DNA of 64,000 nucleotides from an uncultured beta proteobacterium (GTDB lineage Bacteria > Pseudomonadota > Gammaproteobacteria > Burkholderiales > Burkholderiaceae_C), in NCBI GenBank assembly GCA_903823025.1, contig CAIJRK010000024.1, positions 1-64,000 of the forward strand. Reading direction: 5' to 3'. The position numbers and the translations under genes were made by a program. The notes under the pieces are model-generated. The model had not been told where the DNA came from and ran no database searches. It was given only the letters and a program-made list of their open reading frames with translations. Positions 15,686 through 24,573 of this stretch are shown piece by piece; positions within the stretch are counted from its first letter, which is position 1, and each line of letters begins with the position of its first letter.

Positions 15686-18061
15686 ATGACTGCTTTCAAC
15701 GTGTCCCTTCTCATTGTCCAACGCTGCCAGAAATACCTCCAAAAGCTGATTGGGAAAAGCTTTAAACGCCCGTTGACGGGTGTTGTTTCGTTGTCTCTGA
15801 TCTTGCTGGCGGGCACTTGGATCATCACGGGGCAGAGTCTCAAAGCAGAACAAGATATGGTCAACCGTAATTCGCGCCTACATCAGGAAAGTCTGGCCAT
15901 CATTATTTCCGAAAACTTTAGCCAAGTGCTCGACCACGGAAGGCTGCTGGCGCTGGCCTCCGCCGAATGGTTTGAAGGCAACCGCAAGGAGGCGGCCACC
16001 ACTCAGTTAGTCACTATGCTTTCGGCAGATCGGGCCTTCTTGCGCATTGCCCTCTATGACGGGGCGCAGCGACGGGTTTACGCCTCTTCTCCATTGCCCG
16101 ACAGCGACGCGCTCACTGAAGCCATTCGGGCCACCCTGAAAGACGCCCAAGGTGACAAGACGCCTAATCTTCGAGTTGCCCCGCTGTTTACTGCCGTAGA
16201 GAAGGTGTGGCAAATTCCTCTCCTATACCCGGTTGTCGGCAGTGACGGGGAAACCCGAGGTCTATTCCTGGTGGTTCTTGACTTGGGTTACCTCCTGGGC
16301 TTGTATCGGGATATCGACATCGGACGCTCGGGTGTCATACAGATACTTCAGAGTACCGGCGAAGAAATCGCTCGGGCGCGCCAGAGCGGTCTGGAATTAC
16401 CCCAGAACCCGCTGCAAAACTACCGCATTGCGCTACAGGCGGGTCGCAACGGGTCCTTGGTGACCGATCTTTTCGGGGACAAACACGCCTACCAAGTCAG
16501 CGTCAAGAACCTCACGCGCTACCCTTTCCTGGTCGCGGTTAGTCGCGAGGTGGAAGAAATGCAGACGAGTTATGGCGTCTATGGTTCTCGTTTCCCGATG
16601 AGCCTCTGGTTGCTGACAGCCGTTGTCCTGGGCGCCACCTTCTGGATCGCCAGCACGATACGAAAACAGGAGCAACTTTTCTTCGCCCTGAAAGCCGCTG
16701 ATCTGGAGAAGCGCAATCTCATCGTGCAACTGGAAGATGAAAAGAACCGGGCCTTCGATTTAGCCTCACACGACCATCTGACAGGACTTCCTAACCGACG
16801 AATGTTCTATGAACTTGGGGGGAGTCACATCTCTCGCGCCAAGCGCAGTCGCAAATACTACGGCCTGATGTTCGTTGATCTTGACCGTTTCAAAAACGTC
16901 AATGACACCCTGGGTCACCACGTCGGCGACCTACTTTTGCAAATCGTCGCCGCCCGATTAAGATCGACCTTGCGGGAATCAGACGTCATTGCCCGCCTCG
17001 GTGGTGATGAGTTTGCAATACTGATCACCGGCCTGGACAATGTGGATGACATGGCCCTTATTGCCAGCAAGATCGTCCAACTGATCAGTCAGCCCTGCAC
17101 CAATCTGGATGGTCACGATATTCAGGTGAGTCCCAGCATCGGCATCGCCGTTTTCCCCCGGGACGGCCATAACGTTGAAACACTCTCCCGCCATGCCGAC
17201 GCGGCCATGTATCAATCCAAACGCGCCGGTCGGGGCCGATACACCTTCTACGAACCTAGCCTTAATCCCATTAGTGATCGTCTGTTTGATCTGGAACAAC
17301 GCCTGCCACAGGCCATTGCCGAGGATGAGTTGATCCTGTATTTCCAGCCTAAAGTTCGGCTTTCCGACTTCCGCATCATCGGCTTCGAGGCGCTGGTTCG
17401 CTGGCAGCATCCGCAATACGGTTTGATTTATCCGGGCGAGTTCATCCCCATTGCAGAGAACACCGGGCTTGATGTGGCTTTAGGTGACTGGGTCACGCAA
17501 GCCTGCTGTCAACAACTGGGCAAATGGCAGGCTGAAGGGCTGGATATGGTTCCTATCGCCATCAATGTTTCGGCAAGACAGTTGCGCGATGAACAGTTGC
17601 CGCAACGCATCACGGCCTATCTGGCCGCTTGCGGGGTGGCGGCCAGTCTGCTGGAGATTGAAATCACGGAGAGCAGTCTCGTGGAATCCGTCGAGATCGC
17701 CAGCAAGGTGCTGAACGCCCTGGCGCATCTGGGCGTGGGCATCGCTTTGGATGATTTTGGCAACGGCTACTCCAGTTTTGCCTATATTCGCACGCTACCT
17801 ATTCATGTCATCAAGATCGACAAGTCGTTCATCAACGATATCCGCAACAGTCCTGATGACGCCGTCATCGTTGCGTCTATTGTGACTCTTGCACACAATC
17901 TGAAGAAGCGGGTCGTCGCGGAAGGTGTTGAGCTTCTCGAACAATTGGTTCATCTCAAAGCCATCGGTTGCGACGAGGTTCAGGGCTATTACCTGAGTCG
18001 CCCAGCCCCCGCCGATGCAGCCCGTCAACTGCTTATTCAAGCCATCCTGATGCCCCAATGA
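15686..18061 (+). CDS. Membrane GGDEF-EAL protein with a periplasmic Cache-like sensor
   Basis: This 791-residue protein should both make and break cyclic di-GMP or be tuned to one activity. A membrane helix at about 30-50 and another at 306-326 enclose a periplasmic domain of about 250 residues that resembles a double Cache sensor (SADRAFLRIALYD, PLLYPVVG). A short coiled linker leads to the GGDEF domain, with an intact GGDEF at 439-443. RESD five residues earlier is an intact inhibitory I-site. The EAL domain begins near residue 545, with EAL at 568-570. It keeps the NVSARQL, EITES, DDFGNGYSS, KIDKSFI and EGVE motifs expected of an active phosphodiesterase. The stop overlaps the next gene as ATGA, so the periplasmic binding protein there is its likely partner. 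Confidence 0.92.
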   Translation: MTAFNVSLLIVQRCQKYLQKLIGKSFKRPLTGVVSLSLILLAGTWIITGQSLKAEQDMVNRNSRLHQESLAIIISENFSQVLDHGRLLALASAEWFEGNRKEAATTQLVTMLSADRAFLRIALYDGAQRRVYASSPLPDSDALTEAIRATLKDAQGDKTPNLRVAPLFTAVEKVWQIPLLYPVVGSDGETRGLFLVVLDLGYLLGLYRDIDIGRSGVIQILQSTGEEIARARQSGLELPQNPLQNYRIALQAGRNGSLVTDLFGDKHAYQVSVKNLTRYPFLVAVSREVEEMQTSYGVYGSRFPMSLWLLTAVVLGATFWIASTIRKQEQLFFALKAADLEKRNLIVQLEDEKNRAFDLASHDHLTGLPNRRMFYELGGSHISRAKRSRKYYGLMFVDLDRFKNVNDTLGHHVGDLLLQIVAARLRSTLRESDVIARLGGDEFAILITGLDNVDDMALIASKIVQLISQPCTNLDGHDIQVSPSIGIAVFPRDGHNVETLSRHADAAMYQSKRAGRGRYTFYEPSLNPISDRLFDLEQRLPQAIAEDELILYFQPKVRLSDFRIIGFEALVRWQHPQYGLIYPGEFIPIAENTGLDVALGDWVTQACCQQLGKWQAEGLDMVPIAINVSARQLRDEQLPQRITAYLAACGVAASLLEIEITESSLVESVEIASKVLNALAHLGVGIALDDFGNGYSSFAYIRTLPIHVIKIDKSFINDIRNSPDDAVIVASIVTLAHNLKKRVVAEGVELLEQLVHLKAIGCDEVQGYYLSRPAPADAARQLLIQAILMPQ

Positions 18062-18936
18062 ACACCACTCGCAGAAATTTTCTTCTCGGCCCGTGCGCAC
18101 TATTTTTTCTGGAGTCAGCGCTGGCGGCAGATTGTGTGGACGCAAAGCCCCTGCGGTTTGCGCTGATCCCCAAAAAAAACACCGAGACCCAACTCATCGA
18201 ATATCGACCGCTGATCGAAGTCCTGGAGAAGATACTGGAACGACGTGTTGTCATCGTTCATGCCACCTCCTATGGCGCCGTGGTGGAAGGCCTGCTAGCG
18301 GGCAGCATAGATTTGGCGGAACTCGGACCGGCCTCCTACGCCCAAGCCAAAGCGCAGGACACCCACATCACCGCCTTTGCATCTTTTAGCCAACTCAGCG
18401 GCCCTCATACCAAGTCAGGCTCACACTATCGCTCGCTCCTGATCGTGCGGCGCGACAAGGGTTTCGACAGCATCGCCAGCCTGCGCAACGCACGGGTGAG
18501 CCTGGTCGATCCGGCAAGCACCTCGGGCTATCTTCTGCCACGCCAAGCCATCACTCAACTGACCCAAATTCCTCTTGAACGCTATTTCGGACGAATTACC
18601 TTCGCAGGCTCCCATGACCGCGCTATCCAAACGGTGCAAAAGGGCATTGTCGATGCCGCCTTTGTTTCCAGTAACCGCCTGGACGAAGCGCTTCGTCGAA
18701 ACACGTTACGCCCGGATGAAGTCAAAATTTTATGGGAGTCGTCGCCTATTTCCTATGACCCCTTTGTCTATCGAGGCCAGCTTTGCCAGCCTCTGATCGA
18801 CAAAATAAAACAGGCATTCTTCCTTAACAATGCCAACTTACAAGCCATGTTTCGGAGCCTTAATATGGAAGGATTTGCCCGCGTCAGCGATGACAATTAC
18901 CGGGAAATCAGAGAAATTTACGCGGCTCGCCTTTAG
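18058..18936 (+). CDS. PhnD-like periplasmic phosphate/phosphonate-type binding protein, orphan
   Basis: The 292-residue protein has an N-terminal signal with a twin-arginine-like TRRNFLLG and an AxA-type end (ESALAAD). The mature part matches PhnD-like binding proteins: LRFALIPKKNTE, LIEVLEKILERRVVIVHATSYGAVVEGLLAGSIDLAELGPASY-type spacing, SLVDPASTSGYLLP and GIVDAAFVS. The family usually feeds ABC importers for phosphonates or phosphite, but no permease or ATPase gene is nearby. The ATG overlaps the stop of the GGDEF-EAL gene, so the two are translated together. The likely job is to bind a small ligand and signal to the sensor. The ligand is not predictable. Confidence 0.85.
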   Translation: MNTTRRNFLLGPCALFFLESALAADCVDAKPLRFALIPKKNTETQLIEYRPLIEVLEKILERRVVIVHATSYGAVVEGLLAGSIDLAELGPASYAQAKAQDTHITAFASFSQLSGPHTKSGSHYRSLLIVRRDKGFDSIASLRNARVSLVDPASTSGYLLPRQAITQLTQIPLERYFGRITFAGSHDRAIQTVQKGIVDAAFVSSNRLDEALRRNTLRPDEVKILWESSPISYDPFVYRGQLCQPLIDKIKQAFFLNNANLQAMFRSLNMEGFARVSDDNYREIREIYAARL

Positions 18937-19091
18937 GGGCCACGATTGCCAGAACATCAACCGGACGTCAGCGACGTTTTGACTGGACACAGGCATCATT
19001 TCGACCCACCAAACGCGGGACGCCCGATGGCGCTTGATGCGGGCATTGGCGCCAGCGACTCAGGGCCGCAACACAGACAGGATATGCAACT

Positions 19092-19892
19092 TTGGAAGCA
19101 AGCACTGAATTCTGGCGTGACCCGGCCTTGCCTTATATCGAGAGCCGCAGGGCATGTCACAGCCGCGCTTGTTACAAGTCGCACAGCCACCCGACTTTTT
19201 CCATTGGCGCCGTCGATCAGGGCCGCAGCCATTTCACGGGTGCAGCCGGTGGCCCGACCCTGATTCAGGCTGGCACCGTGGTTTTCGTGCCAGCCGCCTG
19301 CGTGCACTCGTGCAACCCCTTGCCCAATACCGCATGGAGTTATCAGATGCTGCATCTGGACACGGCATGGCTGAAGACCCTCAGACAGGAATCCGGCACC
19401 AGGGAACGCAAAGACGTCGCGCTGATCAGCGATGCCAGCGTCTATGCAAGGTTTTGTCGGCTCAATGCTTTCTTGTTCTCTGCCGCGAGCGTGGATGAGA
19501 AGGAGGCCGTTCTCATTGAATTTATCGGCGACTGCGACAGCTACGCTCAGGAAACGATTGCCTCGCCTGAACCGGCAACCCTCGCCCGCAACAGGCTGAA
19601 GCCCGTCCTGGCGTGCCTGCAACACGGCGGTGTCGTCATAGGATCGCTGGCCGAACTGGCCAAGATGGCCAACATGAGCCGCTACCAGCTGATTCGGGCT
19701 TTCCGCACTTCAACGGGGATGACGCCGCATAGCTACCAGCTGAACCTGCGCATCAATCAGGCCCGCGCCGGACTGCGCTCCGGCGAGGCGATGGCCGAAC
19801 TGGCCTACCGCTTGGGCTTTGCCGATCAAAGCCATTTCCAGCGCGTGTTCAAGGCCTATGTCGGCGTAACGCCAGGACTCTACCGGTTATAA
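19092..19892 (+). CDS. AraC-family transcriptional regulator
   Basis: The 266-residue protein has an N-terminal cupin-like ligand domain (HSHPTFSIGAVDQG, and FVPAACVHSCNP) and a C-terminal double helix-turn-helix: SLAELAKMANMSRYQLIRAF and AELAYRLGFADQSHFQRVFK, ending VGVTPGLYRL. The start appears to be TTG at 19092, since an in-frame stop lies at 19035 and no ATG or GTG lies between. AGGA at 19079-19082 is a plausible ribosome binding site nine bases upstream. It sits 79 bases before a LysE-type exporter on the same strand. AraC/LysE pairs of this kind usually have the regulator controlling the exporter. Confidence 0.9.
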   Translation: MEASTEFWRDPALPYIESRRACHSRACYKSHSHPTFSIGAVDQGRSHFTGAAGGPTLIQAGTVVFVPAACVHSCNPLPNTAWSYQMLHLDTAWLKTLRQESGTRERKDVALISDASVYARFCRLNAFLFSAASVDEKEAVLIEFIGDCDSYAQETIASPEPATLARNRLKPVLACLQHGGVVIGSLAELAKMANMSRYQLIRAFRTSTGMTPHSYQLNLRINQARAGLRSGEAMAELAYRLGFADQSHFQRVFKAYVGVTPGLYRL

Positions 19893-19971
19893 GTCCAGCG
19901 CAATTTTCTTCAAGACAAGCCGCTTCAGCGGCCTGCAGACTCCGACGGTTCACTCCCTCGAAAGTTTTCTC

Positions 19972-20625
19972 ATGATTCAGCAGTTTTTAATCATCGCCGC
20001 AGCGCATTTTCTGGCGCTTTTGTCGCCCGGTCCTGATTTTTTCCTTGTCGCGCGCACCTCTATGGCGGCCGGGTGGCAGGTGGCGACGGGGGCGTGTCTG
20101 GGCATTGCGCTGGCAAACGGCGTGTTCATCGTTGCGGCATTCGGCGGCGTCTCAGTCTTTCAGCCTGACAGTGGCCTATTTATCGCCCTACAACTTTCCG
20201 GTTGCCTGTACCTGCTCTACATGGGCGAACGGTTCATCCGCCATGCGGGCAGTCATTCGCTCGCCAAGGCGACAGACAGCACAGAGCAGCCATCGCCTTC
20301 GGGTAGCTTGTGGTTACGCGGGGCAGGCATGGGTTTCCTCTCGGGACTGTTGAACCCGAAAAATGCCTTGTTTTATGTCAGCCTGGCCTCCTTGGTCAGC
20401 AGCACGCCCCTAAACGGCGCCTGGAAGATCACCTATGTCGTCTGGATGTTCGGCGTGGTGCTGCTTTGGGATATTTTGGTGGCCGTAGCGATTGGAAACC
20501 GGCGGGTGCGCCATCGCTTTGCCCAGGCGCTTCCCTGGTTGGAGCGAGTGTCTGGCGGCGTTTTGATCCTGTTGGCGGTGATGGTCATCTTCTCCACGCT
20601 CAACAAACTCGTAGCGAGTGCGTGA
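19972..20625 (+). CDS. LysE/RhtB-family exporter
   Basis: This 217-residue membrane protein of about six helices belongs to the LysE/RhtB family, which exports amino acids or related metabolites. The N-terminal HFLALLSPGPDFFLVARTS, with SPGPDF, is the family signature, followed by GxxxGIALAN and GFLSGLLNPKNALFYVS. The substrate cannot be told. Its position after the AraC regulator suggests induction by the exported compound. An inverted repeat follows the stop at 20630-20660. Confidence 0.92.
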   Translation: MIQQFLIIAAAHFLALLSPGPDFFLVARTSMAAGWQVATGACLGIALANGVFIVAAFGGVSVFQPDSGLFIALQLSGCLYLLYMGERFIRHAGSHSLAKATDSTEQPSPSGSLWLRGAGMGFLSGLLNPKNALFYVSLASLVSSTPLNGAWKITYVVWMFGVVLLWDILVAVAIGNRRVRHRFAQALPWLERVSGGVLILLAVMVIFSTLNKLVASA

Positions 20626-20629
20626 GGCT

Positions 20630-20660
20630 GTCAATGGCCAGTTCGCTGTAAGCCATTGAC
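20630..20660. repeat. Inverted repeat after the LysE-type gene
   Basis: GTCAATGGC and GCCATTGAC form a perfect 9-base stem with a 13-base loop, five bases after the stop codon. There is no T-run, so it is a factor-dependent terminator or RNA-stabilising hairpin at best. Confidence 0.4.
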
Positions 20661-20776
20661 GAGGTGAAGGTCAGTTATCCGTGCTAATCCAGCTGTGGTT
20701 CAGCCCAACAACAACGGGAAATCCATTCATTGCCGACACTTGATGTGTGCCAATGGGATGCGGCGACAATTGCCGC

Positions 20777-21895
20777 ATGAATACACCCGTCCAAACCAGC
20801 CCTTACGCCCCTCTGCAAAACGACACTTTCATTCGCGCCTGCCTGCGCCAAGCCACCGACTACACGCCCATCTGGATGATGCGTCAGGCCGGGCGGTTTT
20901 TGCCCGAATACCGCGCCAGCCGCGCCAAAGCCGGTAGCTTCATGGGCTTGGCGACCAACACCGATTACGCCACTGAAGTCACGCTGCAGCCAGTCGATCG
21001 CTTCCCGATTGATGCCGCCATTTTGTTCAGCGACATCCTCACCGTGCCCGACGCCATGGGCTTGGGCCTCTCGTTTGCCTTGGGCGAAGGCCCCAAGTTT
21101 GCCCATCCAGTGCGCGACGAAGCCGCTGTCGCCAAACTGGCCGTGCCCGACATGGACAAGCTGCGTTACGTGTTTGATGCCGTCACCTCCATTCGCAAAG
21201 CGCTCAATGGCCGGGTGCCGTTGATCGGTTTTTCGGGCAGCCCCTGGACGCTGGGCTGCTACATGGTCGAAGGCGCAGGCTCAGACGACTACCGTCTGGT
21301 TAAAACCATGATGTACAGCCGCCCCGACCTGATGCACAAAATCCTGCAAATCAACGCCGACTCGGTGGCGCAATACCTCAACGCGCAAATTGAAGCCGGC
21401 GCGCAAGCGGTCATGATTTTTGACAGTTGGGGCGGCGTGCTGGCCGATGGTGCGTTTCAGGAATTCAGCCTCGCCTACACGGCCCGGGTGTTGGCGCAAG
21501 TTAAAAAAGAACATAACGGTGCGCGCATTCCGCGCATCGTGTTCACCAAGGGCGGCGGCTTGTGGCTCGAAGAAATGGGCCAGTTGGACTGTGATGTGCT
21601 GGGGTTGGACTGGACGGTCAATCTGGGCAAAGCCCGCGCCGTGGTCGGTCAACACAAAGCGCTGCAAGGCAATTTGGACCCTTACGCGCTATTTGCCAAT
21701 CCAACACAAATTGAGGCCGAAGTAACCAAAGTGCTGACCAGTTTTGGCACGCCACACACCGGCACGGGCACCGGCCCCACGCATATTTTCAATCTGGGCC
21801 ACGGCATTAACCAACACACGCCGCCCGACAGCGTGGCCGTTTTGGTGCAAGCGGTGCATGAGCAGTCGCGCAAAATGCGGACGCCTTTGGTTTAA
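20777..21895 (+). CDS. hemE: Uroporphyrinogen decarboxylase
   Basis: HemE removes four carboxyl groups from uroporphyrinogen III to give coproporphyrinogen III in haem synthesis. The 372-residue protein from the ATG at 20777 has [16 protein letters not shown] (about residues 31-46), carrying the active-site arginines. [12 protein letters not shown] with the key aspartate, [16 protein letters not shown], the mid-protein FDSWGG and the C-terminal NLGHGI follow. An in-frame ATG at 20747 adds ten unlikely residues. It is monocistronic by layout, with gaps of 151 bases before it and 354 after. Confidence 0.96.
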   Translation: MNTPVQTSPYAPLQNDTFIRACLRQATDYTPIWMMRQAGRFLPEYRASRAKAGSFMGLATNTDYATEVTLQPVDRFPIDAAILFSDILTVPDAMGLGLSFALGEGPKFAHPVRDEAAVAKLAVPDMDKLRYVFDAVTSIRKALNGRVPLIGFSGSPWTLGCYMVEGAGSDDYRLVKTMMYSRPDLMHKILQINADSVAQYLNAQIEAGAQAVMIFDSWGGVLADGAFQEFSLAYTARVLAQVKKEHNGARIPRIVFTKGGGLWLEEMGQLDCDVLGLDWTVNLGKARAVVGQHKALQGNLDPYALFANPTQIEAEVTKVLTSFGTPHTGTGTGPTHIFNLGHGINQHTPPDSVAVLVQAVHEQSRKMRTPLV

Positions 21896-22249
21896 AACTG
21901 ATTTCATACCATCTTTTTGCCCTAAATCTGATCGGCAACATCAGACTTATGCACAAATTTGTCAAAGTACTGCACTTGACCTTCCCGGCACCGGGTCACA
22001 GTTGCTACAAAACCAATAGCTAACGTAAGTTATTGATTTATAACGATTTTAAAATCTGCCTATTTTTTAGGCATTCTAATGAAACCCTTGCTGGGCAAGG
22101 GTTTGGCGCCTCTTAAGGCAAGCTATCAACAAAGTTATCCACAGAAATTCTGAATATCTTTCAAACCTTTATGAATCAAAGACTTAACGCTTTTTCTGTA
22201 AGTTTGCACCAAGTTTGTGCATCAACACACAACGGGGATTTCTAACGCC
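21896..22249. other. AT-rich intergenic region between hemE and priA with DnaA-box-like sites
   Basis: This 354-base gap has no gene. TTATGCACA at 21947-21955 and TTATCCACA at 22135-22143 both match the DnaA-box consensus TTATNCACA. A reverse-strand TGATGCACA at 22216-22224 differs by one base. Between them lie AT-rich stretches around 22030-22070. A small GCCTA/TAGGC stem with a T-rich loop is at 22058-22072. A strong hairpin is at 22082-22104. The cluster could regulate priA, titrate DnaA or be chance in AT-rich DNA. A main origin is not claimed, as betaproteobacterial oriC normally lies at dnaA. Confidence 0.45.
22082..22104 (+). terminator. Strong hairpin downstream of hemE
   Basis: AAACCCTTGC and GCAAGGGTTT form a perfect 10-base stem with a three-base loop (TGG). 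Only three T residues follow within the stem, then GGCGCC, so intrinsic termination would be weak. It lies 187 bases after the hemE stop and may also end antisense transcription. Confidence 0.4.
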
Positions 22250-24400
22250 ATGCCCCATCAACTCCAGGTTTTGGTTCACACGCCGGTTCACAGCCAAGTG
22301 GCCGGGCCGCTCACGTATTTGAGTGATATAGCCCTGCCCGCAGGCACCTTGGTCCGTGTGCCTTTGGGCAAACGCGAGTTGTTGGGCGTGGTGTGGGACG
22401 CGCCGATCAACGTGGCAGCCAGCACGTTGGACCCCGCCAAACTGCGCCCCATTGCCGACACGTTGGACGCCATCGCGCTGCTCAACCCCGCCTGGCGGCA
22501 GCTCGTCACATTTGCGGCCAGCTATTACCAGCGAGCGCTGGGCGAAGTGGCACTGGCCGCTTTGCCACCCCAGTTGCGCGACCTCAACACCCAGCAACTG
22601 ACGCGCCGACTTAAAAAACACGCCCAAACCGCAGCGCCAGATCAACTCAACCCCGCAAGCGAAATACCAAGCGGGATTGATGGCGTCGCGCTCACCCCCG
22701 AGCAAACGCAGGCGATTGCCCAATTTGATTTGAAAACAGGCCCGTTTTTGCTATTTGGCGCGACCGGCAGCGGCAAAACCGAGGTGTATCTGCACACCGT
22801 CCAGCAATTGCTGCTGAACCAGCCCGACGCGCAAGCGCTGGTCATGGTGCCCGAGATCAACCTCACGCCGCAGCTTGAAGCGCGCTTCAGGACACGTTTT
22901 GGCCCAATTTTTGGCGACAACGCCGTGGTGTCGATGCACAGCGGCATGACGCCTGCGCAACGCCTCAAAAGCTGGCTGGGCGCTCACAGCGGCGCGGCGC
23001 GCATTGTGTTGGGCACGCGCATGGCGGTGTTTGCCTCCATGCCCAATCTCAAGCTCATCATCGTGGACGAAGAGCACGACCCTAGCTACAAACAACAAGA
23101 AGGCGCGCGTTATTCAGCCCGCGATCTGGCCGTTTATCGGGGGCGACTCGAAGGCGCCAAAGTGATGTTGGGGTCAGCCACGCCGTCGCTGGAAAGCTGG
23201 CACCACAGCCGACCCGCCATTGAAGGCGGTCGTTATGTGCGGCTCGAAATGCCGAGTCGCATCGGCCCCAACGCCGCCTTGCCGCTGGTGCGCCGGGTGG
23301 ACATGAACCACCAGCCTAAAAAAAGCGTCTTTGCCGCGCCGCTGCTCGACGCCATCATCGAACGCATCGGGCGGGGCGAACAAAGCATGGTGTTTTTGAA
23401 CCGTCGCGGCTACTCGCCGGTGCTGCATTGCGCCGACTGCGACTGGAAAAGCGAATGCCCGCATTGCAGCGCGTTTCGGGTTTTTCACAAAATTGACCGT
23501 ACCTTGCGCTGCCATCATTGCGGGTTTACGGAGCGCGTGCCGCGTGCCTGCCCCACTTGCGGCAACCCGGACATCGCGCCTTTAGGTCGGGGCACCGAAC
23601 GGCTTGAAGAACATTTGGCCGAATTGCTGGCCGGCGTGCGCCGCCCCAACTCAGTCTGCGACCAATGGCCCGAAGGCGAGCCGGTGCGCATTGCCCGCAT
23701 TGACGCCGACACCACCAAGCTCAAAGGCGAGCTGGAGGCGCAACTGGCCCGTGTCCATTCCGGCGAGGTTGATGTGCTGGTGGGCACGCAGATGATTGCC
23801 AAAGGCCACGACTTTCGCCGCATCACGCTGGTGGCGGCGGTCAACCCTGATAACGCGCTGTTTTCCAGCGACTTTCGGGCACCCGAGCGACTGTTCAGCC
23901 TGTTGATGCAAGCCGCAGGTCGGGCCGGGCGTGATGCCGACATCAGCGGTCAAAGCGAAATGTGGGTGCAGACTTTTCATCCCGCGCACCCGCTGTTTGA
24001 GGCGTTAAAGCGTCACGACTATCCCGCGTTCGCCGCCGGGCAACTCCAGGAACGCGAACAAGCCGCCATGCCGCCCTTCAGTTTTCAGGCGCTGGTGCGG
24101 GCCGAGGCGCGCACGCAAGAAGTGGCACAGGCGTTTTTAACGGCGGCCAGTGCGGCGGCAGTCACACTGGAAGATGCCGAGCAGTTGTTGCCTCACATCA
24201 CGCTTTATCCAGCCGTGCCAATGAGTATGCAGCGCGTCGCCAACGTGGAGCGCGCCCAGATGCTGATCGAAAGTCCGTCACGCGCCGCGCTGCAATACTT
24301 CTTGACCGCTTGGCAATCGGTGCTGCACACCACGCGCCAGCAGCCCGAAGGCAAAGGCCTGATCCGCTGGGCCGTGGATGTGGACCCGCTGGCGATTTGA
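22250..24400 (+). CDS. priA: Replication restart helicase PriA
   Basis: PriA recognises stalled replication forks, unwinds the lagging arm and reloads the replisome. The 716-residue protein has the N-terminal 3'-end-binding domain (LVHTPVHSQVAGPLTYLS), the Walker A motif GATGSGKTE, the DEEH box and ATPSLESW. A zinc-binding insertion with four CxxC pairs (CADC, CPHC, CHHC and CPTC) lies between the helicase lobes. QAAGRAGR is helicase motif VI. GGGGA at 22234-22238 precedes the ATG at 22250 with a longish spacer. An in-frame GTG at 22217 is possible. The upstream gap carries DnaA-box-like sites. Confidence 0.95.
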   Translation: MPHQLQVLVHTPVHSQVAGPLTYLSDIALPAGTLVRVPLGKRELLGVVWDAPINVAASTLDPAKLRPIADTLDAIALLNPAWRQLVTFAASYYQRALGEVALAALPPQLRDLNTQQLTRRLKKHAQTAAPDQLNPASEIPSGIDGVALTPEQTQAIAQFDLKTGPFLLFGATGSGKTEVYLHTVQQLLLNQPDAQALVMVPEINLTPQLEARFRTRFGPIFGDNAVVSMHSGMTPAQRLKSWLGAHSGAARIVLGTRMAVFASMPNLKLIIVDEEHDPSYKQQEGARYSARDLAVYRGRLEGAKVMLGSATPSLESWHHSRPAIEGGRYVRLEMPSRIGPNAALPLVRRVDMNHQPKKSVFAAPLLDAIIERIGRGEQSMVFLNRRGYSPVLHCADCDWKSECPHCSAFRVFHKIDRTLRCHHCGFTERVPRACPTCGNPDIAPLGRGTERLEEHLAELLAGVRRPNSVCDQWPEGEPVRIARIDADTTKLKGELEAQLARVHSGEVDVLVGTQMIAKGHDFRRITLVAAVNPDNALFSSDFRAPERLFSLLMQAAGRAGRDADISGQSEMWVQTFHPAHPLFEALKRHDYPAFAAGQLQEREQAAMPPFSFQALVRAEARTQEVAQAFLTAASAAAVTLEDAEQLLPHITLYPAVPMSMQRVANVERAQMLIESPSRAALQYFLTAWQSVLHTTRQQPEGKGLIRWAVDVDPLAI

Positions 24401-24491
24401 AACCTGACTGACAGCACGACAACACGGAAACATTCCGAATCAATTGATTTGCCTCAAAGTCATAAGATGGCCGGACAATCCAGCCACCCAG

Positions 24492-24541
24492 GGTGCTGCC
24501 ACCACAGTCAAGAACTTTCATAAGTCAGCACCTGTTTTTTT
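24492..24541 (+). terminator. Terminator-like hairpin between priA and the next gene
   Basis: GGTGCTG (24492-24498) pairs with CAGCACC (24526-24532), followed by TG and seven T residues. The 27-base loop is long for an intrinsic terminator. It lies 33 bases before the next start codon and may also act as an attenuator for that gene. Confidence 0.45.
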
Positions 24542-24573
24542 GAGTAACCATTGCTCACATCGGAGTTATCAAT

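Noticed and set aside
21896-22249. The chromosome replication origin
   Set aside because: Only two exact DnaA boxes occur, dnaA, dnaN and rpmH are not nearby, and betaproteobacterial origins normally lie at dnaA.
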